64,000 nucleotides of DNA from Sphingobacterium sp. SGR-19 (GTDB taxonomy: Bacteria > Bacteroidota > Bacteroidia > Sphingobacteriales > Sphingobacteriaceae), in contig NZ_JAAKGS010000003.1 of assembly GCF_011043555.1 (NCBI RefSeq), positions 310,001 to 374,000 of the forward strand. The letters are read 5' to 3'. The translations under genes were made by a program, and so were the position numbers. Shown piece after piece: positions 18,184 through 25,569 of the stretch (position 1 is its first letter; each line of letters starts with the position of its first letter). The notes beneath the pieces are model-generated. The model saw only the letters and a program-made list of their open reading frames with translations. It did no database searches and was not told the DNA's origin.

Positions 18184-18813
18184 ATGGCAAAATTACAAGT
18201 AGCAATTGATCTACTTACAACAGAAGCAGCATTGGAGTTAGCAGCAAAAGTAGCTCCGTATGTAGATATTATTGAATTAGGAACTCCATTGATCAAGGCA
18301 GAGGGTCTAAAAGCGGTCACTGCAATGAAAAATGCCCATCCAGATAAATTGGTCTTTGCAGACATGAAGACACCAGACACGGGCGCATTAGAAGCAGAAA
18401 TTGCCTTTCAAGCAGGTGCAGATCTAGTAACGGTTATGGGCGCTGTAGATGATGCAACAATCAAAGGTGCTGTAGAAGCAGCAAAAAAACACGGCAAACA
18501 AATAGTCGTAGACACCATCGGCGTTAAAGATCGTGTAAAACGGGCAAAAGAAGTAACCGCATTCGGCGTCGCATTTGTAGAGTTACATGCAGGTCTAGAC
18601 GAGCAGGCACTTCCCGGTTACTCTGTTGAAACCTTGATCAACGAAGGTAGAGAAGCACAGGTACCGTTTTCGATAGCAGGCGGTGTTAATTTAAATACAA
18701 TCAAAGACGTTGTTGCTGCCGGCGCAACAGTCGTGGTCGCTGGAGGAGCAATTTATGGTGCGGAAGACCCGGCTGAAGCTGCAAAAGCCTTAAAAGAAGC
18801 TATTGGAGCATAA
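18184..18813 (+). CDS. hxlA: 3-hexulose-6-phosphate synthase
   Basis: OMP-decarboxylase superfamily aldolase joining formaldehyde to ribulose 5-phosphate, first step of the RuMP pathway. At 209 residues it matches the family length. The superfamily DxKxxD signature is in FADMKTPDTG, the IELGTPLIKAEG segment and the phosphate-binding IAGGVN and VVAGGAIYG loops are present. It forms a two-gene unit with hxlB. In this setting the pair probably detoxifies formaldehyde or makes pentose phosphates, since no methanol or methylamine oxidation gene is visible nearby. Confidence 0.94.
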   Translation: MAKLQVAIDLLTTEAALELAAKVAPYVDIIELGTPLIKAEGLKAVTAMKNAHPDKLVFADMKTPDTGALEAEIAFQAGADLVTVMGAVDDATIKGAVEAAKKHGKQIVVDTIGVKDRVKRAKEVTAFGVAFVELHAGLDEQALPGYSVETLINEGREAQVPFSIAGGVNLNTIKDVVAAGATVVVAGGAIYGAEDPAEAAKALKEAIGA

Positions 18814-18838
18814 TCTTACGTAAGATCTTGGCCCAAGA
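18813..18838. promoter_or_regulatory. Overlapping palindromes after hxlA
   Basis: ATCTTACGTAAGAT (18813-18826, perfect) is directly followed by TCTTGGCCCAAGA (18826-18838, perfect around a central base). They lie between hxlA and the AraC gene. They could be a regulator-binding site or part of a terminator; a T-rich stretch follows about 20 bp later. Confidence 0.4.
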
Positions 18839-18923
18839 AAGCTAAATGTGGTGAATTTATTTTTTTTATTAACCAACATTGCAGCACAGTTTTTGCGCTA
18901 TCGGTATTCATTAAAAAAGGTAT

Positions 18924-19799
18924 ATGACCACCCATCATTTAAAAGATATACAAACGAATTTTGAAAGGGCTATTACGCCCTTTCACATTTTTGATTTAGA
19001 TCAGGACAACTTAGAACCATACAGAGAGCCTCATACCAAAGACCATTTTTGCCTGATGTTTATCGACAAAGGACAAATGAAAATGCAGGTCGAAGACCGG
19101 AACTACGAAATTACTGGAAACAGCATCTCCGTGATATTTCCCGGGCAGCTATCTTCCAAAGAACAGGTCAGCAGCAACATTTCTGGCAAGATGATTTTGT
19201 TTGATGAGGTGCTTTTTTGCTCCGATATTCTACGAAACGAATTGCGTATTTATAACTACGATATCTCTACCAAACTAAATTATATCGCCTTACCAGAAAA
19301 AGAATCAGAAGAGACGCGGATGTTGCTACAGCAAATTGAATTGCTGTATCATGATCTTACCTCTGTTAAAAAAGAGCAAGCACGTTTTTTTATTAAAATA
19401 CTCTTGTTAAAATTGGTCGAATTTGTTCATACCCATGTGGATAGAGAATCGTTGAAAAACGAAAACGCAAAAGTGTACGCAAGCTTTTTAGAGCTTCTCG
19501 AACGCAGTTTCAAGACAGACCGAAGCGTAGCTTATTATGCAGATCAATTGCATATCTCCACAAAAAAACTGAATCAGATCACAAAAAAATTAGCCGGACT
19601 TACCGCTATAGAGACGATCCATTCCCGCATTATGAATGAGATCAAGCAGCTTCTGCTACTTTCCACCTATTCGCACAAAGAAATTGCGTTTGAACTAGGA
19701 TTCAATTCACCGGCAGCGCTCAACAAATTTGTACGCTCCAAGCTGGGCGAAACACCTACGGAACTTCAAAACCAACTTATACAGATGTATAACACTTAA
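18924..19799 (+). CDS. AraC family transcriptional regulator, probably of hxlBA
   Basis: Regulator of 291 residues. The N-terminal cupin region includes YREPHTKDHFCLMFIDKGQMKMQ and VIFPGQLSS. The C-terminal AraC HTH has ADQLHISTKKLNQITKKLAG and HKEIAFELGFNSPAALNKFVR, ending GETPTELQ. It follows hxlA by 110 bp on the same strand and is the nearest regulator to the RuMP genes. It is not one of the SDR-paired regulators of this window: the TITEFHRL-type N-terminus is absent. Confidence 0.88.
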   Translation: MTTHHLKDIQTNFERAITPFHIFDLDQDNLEPYREPHTKDHFCLMFIDKGQMKMQVEDRNYEITGNSISVIFPGQLSSKEQVSSNISGKMILFDEVLFCSDILRNELRIYNYDISTKLNYIALPEKESEETRMLLQQIELLYHDLTSVKKEQARFFIKILLLKLVEFVHTHVDRESLKNENAKVYASFLELLERSFKTDRSVAYYADQLHISTKKLNQITKKLAGLTAIETIHSRIMNEIKQLLLLSTYSHKEIAFELGFNSPAALNKFVRSKLGETPTELQNQLIQMYNT

Positions 19800-19884
19800 A
19801 CTACAACTTAGTATTTCACATGCATAAGAAGGCTAGTACCAGCCGACCGATATAAAACATTCCAGCGATGGTTCCGCAATCGGT

Positions 19885-20880
19885 TTATTTCAAAAACTCC
19901 TTTAACGGCGTTATAAAGCGGTCGAAAGCCTCAATATGCGGGAGGTGTCCTACATTATCCAGTTCGACCAATTGTGAATCGGCTATCCGCTTTTGCGTTT
20001 CTTTTCCAAGAAGCTGATATTGTCCCATTTTAGCAGCAACCTCGGGATCTTTTACATTGTCTTTCCCAATAGCCGTCCTGTCGCGCGTTCCGATAATTAA
20101 TAGTGTAGGCACTTTGATATTCTGAAACTCATAGACCACCGGCTGTGTGAAAATCATGTCAGACGTTTGAGCATTGTTCATAGCCACGATCGGGTAATCG
20201 GGGTGTTTTGCCCACCCCGTAAGCAGATATACCCATTCATCGTAGTCCGTCTTCCACTGATTATCGTAGTAGGACCCTAATTGGTATTTTTTTGTCGTCT
20301 CATAATCGGCCTTCAGTTCCTTTTGGTAATTGCTATTTATAGAAGTGTAAGGCGCTACCACTTTCCAATCTTCCAATCCGATCGGATTTTCCAGCACTAA
20401 TTTTTCAACTCTTTCCGGATACATCAATGCAAACCTTGTGGCCAACATTCCGCCCATCGAATGACCGAGCAGGTATATCTTATCAATATCCAGTTCCTCT
20501 AAAACGGCTTTCGTGTTCTGCGCCAACTGCTGAAAGGTAAACTGATAACCAACTGGCTTGGACGATTTGCCAAAACCTATCTGATCGGGCACGATGACGC
20601 GGTATCCTTCCTTGGCAAGTGCCTCTATGGTGGTTTTCCAATAGGCGCCATTGAAGTTCTTGCCGTGCAGCAGTACGACCGTCTTACCGTTTGGATTCTT
20701 CGCAGCGACATCCATATAGGCCATTTTCAACTGCTGATTTTGATTATTCATATCTAGGTAGTGCATTTCAAAAGGATATTCATAATTCGTCAACATAATA
20801 TCCAGCACCGGCCGGTCTGGCTGCGAAAAGGCGGTCTGGAAAACCGCGAAAAATAAGATCAAGAAGGTGTGTTGTTTCAT
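19885..20880 (-). CDS. Secreted alpha/beta hydrolase
   Basis: Alpha/beta-hydrolase fold enzyme of about 331 residues with a signal peptide (LILFFAVFQTAFSQ). Seen: oxyanion-loop VVLLHGKNFNG, the nucleophile elbow GHSMGG (Ser), an acid region near LIIGTRDRTA (Asp) and the catalytic His in NVGHLPHIEAF. The triad is complete, as in haloperoxidase/epoxide-hydrolase-like members. The ATG at 20880 is chosen because it begins the signal peptide; the frame stays open to 20943. Convergent with the AraC gene at 18924-19799. The substrate is unknown. Confidence 0.88.
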   Translation of the reverse strand: MKQHTFLILFFAVFQTAFSQPDRPVLDIMLTNYEYPFEMHYLDMNNQNQQLKMAYMDVAAKNPNGKTVVLLHGKNFNGAYWKTTIEALAKEGYRVIVPDQIGFGKSSKPVGYQFTFQQLAQNTKAVLEELDIDKIYLLGHSMGGMLATRFALMYPERVEKLVLENPIGLEDWKVVAPYTSINSNYQKELKADYETTKKYQLGSYYDNQWKTDYDEWVYLLTGWAKHPDYPIVAMNNAQTSDMIFTQPVVYEFQNIKVPTLLIIGTRDRTAIGKDNVKDPEVAAKMGQYQLLGKETQKRIADSQLVELDNVGHLPHIEAFDRFITPLKEFLK

Positions 20881-20960
20881 GATATCGTGTTTTTGACTGT
20901 ACGTATTTAATAACAGCTCTTTATGGAAGAAGTTTGTCAACACCCAATATTAACTTATCG

Positions 20961-21111
20961 TTAGTTAAACGACCTGCGAAACGCCAACGGTGTCTGCTCC
21001 GTTTTTGCTTTAAACAGCTTACTGAAAGATTGCGGATGTTCAAAGCCCAATCCATAAGCGATTTCACTTACAGACAACGTGGTCGTACTTAGTTGCTCTT
21101 TAGCATAATCT
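20961..21111 (-). pseudogene. 3' fragment of an AraC regulator gene (decay copy 2)
   Basis: The last ~50 codons of an AraC regulator remain in frame (DYAKEQLSTTTLSVSEIA, LGFEHPQSFSKLFKAK, LAFRRSFN, stop). Upstream the homology stops abruptly at the ~80-bp repeat, so the sensing domain and first HTH are lost. It most resembles the regulators at 31591-32511 and 33453-34367. Confidence 0.85.
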
Positions 21112-21195
21112 AAAGTTGGTTGTATTCCAATTGTTGGGCGGAGATAAATCAATGATTGATGTAGTCAAATCGTGGATGTTGCATGTTGCAGATTA
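21112..21195. repeat. ~80-bp dispersed repeat, copy B
   Basis: Second copy of the repeat at 16944-17027 (shares AAAGTTGGTTGTATTC, GATGTAGTCAAATCGTGG and GTTGCAGATTA). The middle is more diverged. As in copy A, an AraC fragment lies on one side and a hip promoter on the other. Confidence 0.72.
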
Positions 21196-21274
21196 GTTAT
21201 GGATAACTAGTTACCGAATTTGTCACTGAATAAACAATCCCTAAAAGGTATACTATCCGTTAAAAATATAATTT

Positions 21275-21292
21275 TATACCCAAAGTGGTATA
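21275..21292. promoter_or_regulatory. HipB operator candidate
   Basis: TATACC-N6-GGTATA, an 18-bp palindrome 43 bp before the hipB start. Its total length equals the known E. coli HipB operator TATCC-N8-GGATA. Extra GGTATA half-sites lie at 21247-21252 and 21327-21332, the last one only 3 bp before the ATG. This fits autorepression. Confidence 0.6.
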
Positions 21293-21335
21293 ATTTTAAA
21301 ATTTTATTTATATTTATATCAGAAAAGGTATAGAT

Positions 21336-21539
21336 ATGGATTCATTAAGATCATTTGTAAAACAAAAGCGAAAGGAACTAAAACTTACGCAAGAAGATCT
21401 AGCATTAAATGCTGGCGTCGGTTTACGCTTTGTGCGTGATCTTGAACAAGGAAAGAAAACACTTCGATTGGATAAAGTAAATGATGTATTAGCATTGTTC
21501 GGTAAAGAAGTTGGTGTAATTGATAAAAATAGAGGATAA
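21336..21539 (+). CDS. hipB: HipB-like antitoxin / XRE HTH repressor
   Basis: DNA-binding protein of 67 residues with one helix-turn-helix (TQEDLALNAGVGLRFVRDLEQGKKT). It is the first gene of a three-gene HipBST module; its stop overlaps the hipS ATG by one base. In such modules HipB binds operators and helps autorepress the operon. Palindromic TATACC/GGTATA sites lie just upstream. Confidence 0.88.
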   Translation: MDSLRSFVKQKRKELKLTQEDLALNAGVGLRFVRDLEQGKKTLRLDKVNDVLALFGKEVGVIDKNRG

Positions 21540-21874
21540 TGGCACGGGAAGCGAAAATATACTTTCAAGATCAATTAGCAGGCTACCTAATTGAAGGTGA
21601 TCGTGGTTATACATTCCACTATGACAAAGCATATATAAGCGCCGCTGCTCCACAACCCATCAGCTTGACGTTACCAATTTCTGAAAACACATACCACAGC
21701 AATGTACTTTTTCCCTTTTTTGATGGTTTAATTCCCGAAGGATGGTTATTAGAAATAGGAGAAAAGTATTGGAAGCTCAATCCTCGAGATCGCTTTGCGT
21801 TATTAACGAATCTATGTAGAGACACTATTGGTGCAGTTTCTGTCTATCCGATGGAGGTGGAAGATCATGAATAA
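21539..21874 (+). CDS. hipS: HipS-like small antitoxin (HipA N-terminal subdomain)
   Basis: A 111-residue protein equal to the N-subdomain-1 of HipA (IYFQDQLAGYLIEGDRGYTFHYD, ISLTLPISE, PFFDGLIPEGWLLE, RFALLTNLCRDTIGAVSVYP). In single-chain HipA kinases this part is fused to the kinase; here it is separate. In the E. coli HipBST system the HipS protein is the antitoxin against HipT, so the same role is inferred. It overlaps hipB by 1 bp and hipT by 8 bp. Confidence 0.85.
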   Translation: MAREAKIYFQDQLAGYLIEGDRGYTFHYDKAYISAAAPQPISLTLPISENTYHSNVLFPFFDGLIPEGWLLEIGEKYWKLNPRDRFALLTNLCRDTIGAVSVYPMEVEDHE

Positions 21875-22805
21875 TTGTCTATTTTGTTATAAGCCGGTTG
21901 AAACTGGTGAATACCATACTGTCTGTTCGAAAAAATTCTTTGGAACAACCCAAGTTCCGCTTTTAGAATTAGATCAAGAAAAACTGAATAAACTAGCTCA
22001 GATTACCGTTAATGAGCGACTAGCATTAACCGGCGTGCAACCAAAAATATCACTCAGTCTAAATGGAGAAAAGGGTAATAAACGGCTGACTTTAGTTGGT
22101 TTATGGGGAGATTATATTCTAAAACCTCAATCTAAAGATTTTCTCCTTGTGCCAGAAGTTGAAGATCTCACCATGCATTTGGCCAAACTGTTTAAAATAG
22201 AAACAGCTGAACATGCGTTAATACAAACCTCCACTGGAGAGCTCGCATATATCACCAAACGGTTTGACCGTAAAAAGAAAAAAAAGATTCATGTCGAAGA
22301 TTTGTGCCAACTGTCGGAACTTTTGACAGAACAAAAGTACAATAGTTCTTACGAGCGAGTGGGGAAAATCATCAAGCAGTATGCAACTAATTCGGGGTTA
22401 GACGTTATCAAATATTTTAGATTAGTATTGTTTAGCTTTTTGACTGGCAATAATGATATGCACCTAAAAAACTTTTCATTAATGCATACCGATAAAGGTA
22501 TTATATTATCACCAGCATATGATCTTCTAAATGTTAATTTAATCTACCCTAAAGACAAAGAGGACGTGGCTTTAACCTTAGGCGGTCGTAAAAGAAAAGT
22601 AAAGCGGGCTGACTTTGACCAGTTTGCTGCAAGTTTGGGAATTTCTGAATTGGTCCGGAATAATATATACATAGATTTCTCTAAACAAGTATCGCAAATA
22701 CAGGATTGGATTGATCAAAGTTTTTTGAACGATGAATATAAGGAAATATACGCTCAAATTGTTGATAAAAAATGGAAGCAGATTGGATTGCAAGGTTCTA
22801 TATAG
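21867..22805 (+). CDS. hipT: HipT-like serine/threonine kinase toxin
   Basis: A 312-residue HipA-family kinase lacking the N-subdomain. Seen: N-terminal CLFCYKP and HTVCSKKFFG, a Gly-rich loop region GVQPKISLSLNG whose S62 and S64 correspond to the autophosphorylated SxS motif of HipT, an ILKPQ Lys, the catalytic loop NNDMHLKNFSL and the metal-binding SPAYDLLN. All kinase motifs look intact. Known HipT phosphorylates tryptophanyl-tRNA synthetase in E. coli; the target here is not known. The ATG at 21867 overlaps hipS. Confidence 0.87.
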   Translation: MNNCLFCYKPVETGEYHTVCSKKFFGTTQVPLLELDQEKLNKLAQITVNERLALTGVQPKISLSLNGEKGNKRLTLVGLWGDYILKPQSKDFLLVPEVEDLTMHLAKLFKIETAEHALIQTSTGELAYITKRFDRKKKKKIHVEDLCQLSELLTEQKYNSSYERVGKIIKQYATNSGLDVIKYFRLVLFSFLTGNNDMHLKNFSLMHTDKGIILSPAYDLLNVNLIYPKDKEDVALTLGGRKRKVKRADFDQFAASLGISELVRNNIYIDFSKQVSQIQDWIDQSFLNDEYKEIYAQIVDKKWKQIGLQGSI

Positions 22806-22852
22806 AGCGGCTCAAACACAAAATGTATATTGTCATATATAAACTATCCCAT

Positions 22853-23446
22853 ATGATACAGCCCCCTTTAATTCTACTCTGCTCCCTCACCATGCTGATT
22901 GGCGTTGTACAAGGGCAGACTAACGAAAAACAATATATAGGCAGATATGGTCATAATGACGGTGTGTGTCTTTTTGAAGATGGATAATTTTTGCTTTACG
23001 GTTATGCTACAGCCGTATTTGGACGCTACACCATAAACGATAGCAAAATCCAGTTTCATCCCAACAGACGCGATTTATTTGAAATATATGGACACCGCAG
23101 TCCACAAATCGAGGGAGACGAGTCTCGCTGGCAATTTACCGGGTTTGAAGAAGGGTATCTAAAGCAACAAGAAAATACGGAATGGAAGGAGATTCTGGAA
23201 TGGAAGGCACAGTACGCAGCGATGGTAGCCGATCTGGAACATTCCTATACGGATGATGAAACACAAATTGAATATCATAAGATACCTGTGCAAAAAAACA
23301 GTGGTCAAAAATCGGCATCATTACCTCTTGCCGCGTCCACTATTTTCCACACGGAATGCGAAGGTTCTCCTGAACTATGGCCGCCAAATACAGAAAACGG
23401 CGTAAATGCCGAGGCCTCTTTTTTCATAAACAATTATTTTCGTTAA
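22853..23446 (+). pseudogene. Small secreted-protein gene with in-frame stop (decay copy 2)
   Basis: The frame starts with a signal peptide (IQPPLILLCSLTMLIGVVQG), followed by GQTNEKQYIGRYG and GVCLFEDG, and is cut by a TAA at 22985-22987 where copy 1 has CAA (Gln). The same frame then continues for 153 codons (YGYATAVFGRYT ... INNYFR). This is a single nonsense change in an otherwise open gene of about 197 codons. The family is unknown to me. Stop readthrough seems unlikely. The rest of the stretch up to 23538 shows nothing else. Confidence 0.75.
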
Positions 23447-23538
23447 CAATAGCTACCTTTACTTTCTAGTACTGCCTCATCGGAAAACGATGCTTGACAG
23501 GTTATGAACAAAAAATATATATTTCCTACTAGCGTCTT

Positions 23539-24153
23539 ATGAAGACATCAAAGAAAGAAAAAACAAATACCTACGCTAAAAACGATGACAAGGAGCTATT
23601 ATTGAGATTGCGTGCAGGAGATCAAATTGCATTTGAAGAAATTTACCACAAGTACAAAGATCGAATAGCGACGAAACTTTTTAGTGTGCTCAAATTAGAC
23701 GATCTGGTAGCAGATGCATTACAAGAATTATTTTTTAAAGTATGGGAAAAAAGACAAACTATAGATCCCGATCAAAATATTGGCGGATATTTATATCGCA
23801 TTGCTACTCACTTGGCACTTGATCATTTTCGAAAATTGGCACGTGAACAGCGTGCCAATGCAGCTATTACATTTACTCCCCAAGAGGATGACCTGCAGCT
23901 ATATCAAGAAAAGTTTGACAAAGAACTTTTCCAATTGATTGACCAATTGCCCGAGCAGCGTAAAAGGGTTTTTATGATGTGTAAGTTCGAAAACAAAAGT
24001 TACGAAGAGGTTGCTGGGAAATTACATATATCCACAAATGCCGTCAAAGACCATGTCGTAAAAGCCAATAAGTTCCTGAAAAAGAACTACCGAAAAATAT
24101 TTCCATGGGTCGGCTATATTATTGCGCTCCATGCATTGAAAGACTTTCTATAA
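23539..24153 (+). CDS. ECF RNA polymerase sigma factor (FecI-like, sigma-70 family)
   Basis: Extracytoplasmic-function sigma factor of 204 residues. Region 2 is in YHKYKDRIATKLFSVL and ALQELFFKVWEKR, with GGYLYRIATHLALDHFRK; region 4 has QLPEQRKRVFMMCKFENKSYEEVAGKL. An extra C-terminal hydrophobic helix (FPWVGYIIALHALKDFL) is common in Bacteroidota members. It is followed by a FecR-type anti-sigma gene and SusC/SusD, so it probably switches on this uptake operon when the SusC STN domain signals. TACCTTTA about 80 bp upstream is a plausible -7 element. Confidence 0.92.
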   Translation: MKTSKKEKTNTYAKNDDKELLLRLRAGDQIAFEEIYHKYKDRIATKLFSVLKLDDLVADALQELFFKVWEKRQTIDPDQNIGGYLYRIATHLALDHFRKLAREQRANAAITFTPQEDDLQLYQEKFDKELFQLIDQLPEQRKRVFMMCKFENKSYEEVAGKLHISTNAVKDHVVKANKFLKKNYRKIFPWVGYIIALHALKDFL

Positions 24154-24241
24154 TTTTTTTTCATTTGGAGCTACCCGAATTATTTACCCGCGCGTATTCT
24201 TGTAAACCTGATCGCGATGGTATATAATTAAATAATTCAAT

Positions 24242-25420
24242 GTGGCAACAGACAATAATATAAACGAGTTACTAGAACGGTATTTCCACGATAATCATAC
24301 CCCCGAAGAGTACGCGCAATTGCTGGCGTATTTTGGAAAGAAGTCGTATACTAAGGAAGCACAGGAATTACTGTATAAAGCCATAATATCCGATGAACTT
24401 ACTATTGAGGTTTCCGAGGATAGGTTAGAATACGTAACGGAGGGTGCACTTCTGGCGTTGCAACAACGCATAAAACCAGTGAAAGCGACCCTGATCCGAC
24501 GTCTACTGCCCTATGTTGCCGCCGCGGTGCTCATTTTGCTTGGCGGGTGGCTCTACTTTTATATAAATACGAATAATTTACCTAATAACCATACGCACGC
24601 TTCCATTTCAAATCCTACCGAACCAGGCAAAGAAAGTGCAACACTTACGCTGTCCAACGGACAGAAAATCCACCTAACGAATATTTCCAATGGAAATGTA
24701 GCTATAGAATCTGGTGTTATTATCACAAAAAGTGCGGATGGCCAACTGATCTATGAATCTGGAAGAGATGTTTCCGATATTGGAGGTACGAATACCCTTA
24801 CGACCAACAATGGCGAGACCTATACGATCGTCTTACCCGATGGTTCAAAAGTCTGGCTTAATGCCGCCTCGAGATTAACCTATTCTTCTGGGCTAGATAA
24901 ACAACTTATTCGGAAAGTCCAGCTTCACGGAGAGGCATATTTTGAAGTTGCAAAAGACAAAGAACATCCTTTTATTGTACAAGTTGCTGACCAGGAAATC
25001 GAAGTTCTGGGCACCCATTTTAATGTAAACGCCTATTCTGATGAGCCCAGGACAAGCACCACGCTGATAGAGGGATCTGTGAAGATCACTTCAGGTGGTG
25101 AAAATAAAATTATTAAACCTGGAGAACAAGCATATACGAAAAATGGGCGTATGCATGTACATAAAGTAGATATAGAGTCGGTAAAGGACTGGAAGGAAGG
25201 AGAGTTTTATTTTGATAATATTGACCTCAAAGTTGCTATGCGAAAAATTTCAAGATGGTATGATATACATATCGAATATGACGACTCTATATCGGATGGA
25301 ATGCTGGTCGGCGGATGGATATCACGCAATACACGCTTGACTGACGTGCTCGAACTCATTGAATCGTCTGGGTTAGTACACCTAAAGCTAACCGGACAAA
25401 CCATATACGTTTCGCGATAG
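24242..25420 (+). CDS. FecR-type anti-sigma factor
   Basis: Single-pass inner-membrane regulator of 392 residues. The N-terminal cytoplasmic part (1-80) would bind the sigma factor. A TM helix runs about 88-107 (LLPYVAAAVLILLGGWLYFY). The periplasmic FecR domain has NNGETYTIVLPDGSKVWLNA and RKVQLHGEAYFEVAKD, and the C-terminal DUF4974 part has FYFDNIDLKVAMRKISRWYDI. The start is GTG at 24242; an overlapping ATG at 24240 is out of frame. It lies 88 bp after the sigma gene and 149 bp before susC. Confidence 0.92.
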   Translation: MATDNNINELLERYFHDNHTPEEYAQLLAYFGKKSYTKEAQELLYKAIISDELTIEVSEDRLEYVTEGALLALQQRIKPVKATLIRRLLPYVAAAVLILLGGWLYFYINTNNLPNNHTHASISNPTEPGKESATLTLSNGQKIHLTNISNGNVAIESGVIITKSADGQLIYESGRDVSDIGGTNTLTTNNGETYTIVLPDGSKVWLNAASRLTYSSGLDKQLIRKVQLHGEAYFEVAKDKEHPFIVQVADQEIEVLGTHFNVNAYSDEPRTSTTLIEGSVKITSGGENKIIKPGEQAYTKNGRMHVHKVDIESVKDWKEGEFYFDNIDLKVAMRKISRWYDIHIEYDDSISDGMLVGGWISRNTRLTDVLELIESSGLVHLKLTGQTIYVSR

Positions 25421-25569
25421 CCGGGACATCAAAAGAAAGGAAAATATGACATAGACAACGAAAAAGACGTCAACATTACGCATGCTCATAATAGTGATCA
25501 CTTCGATCCATACCGCGAATAGTACGTTTAAATAGAATAAATGAAACCAAAGAGAGTATAAAAATAATA

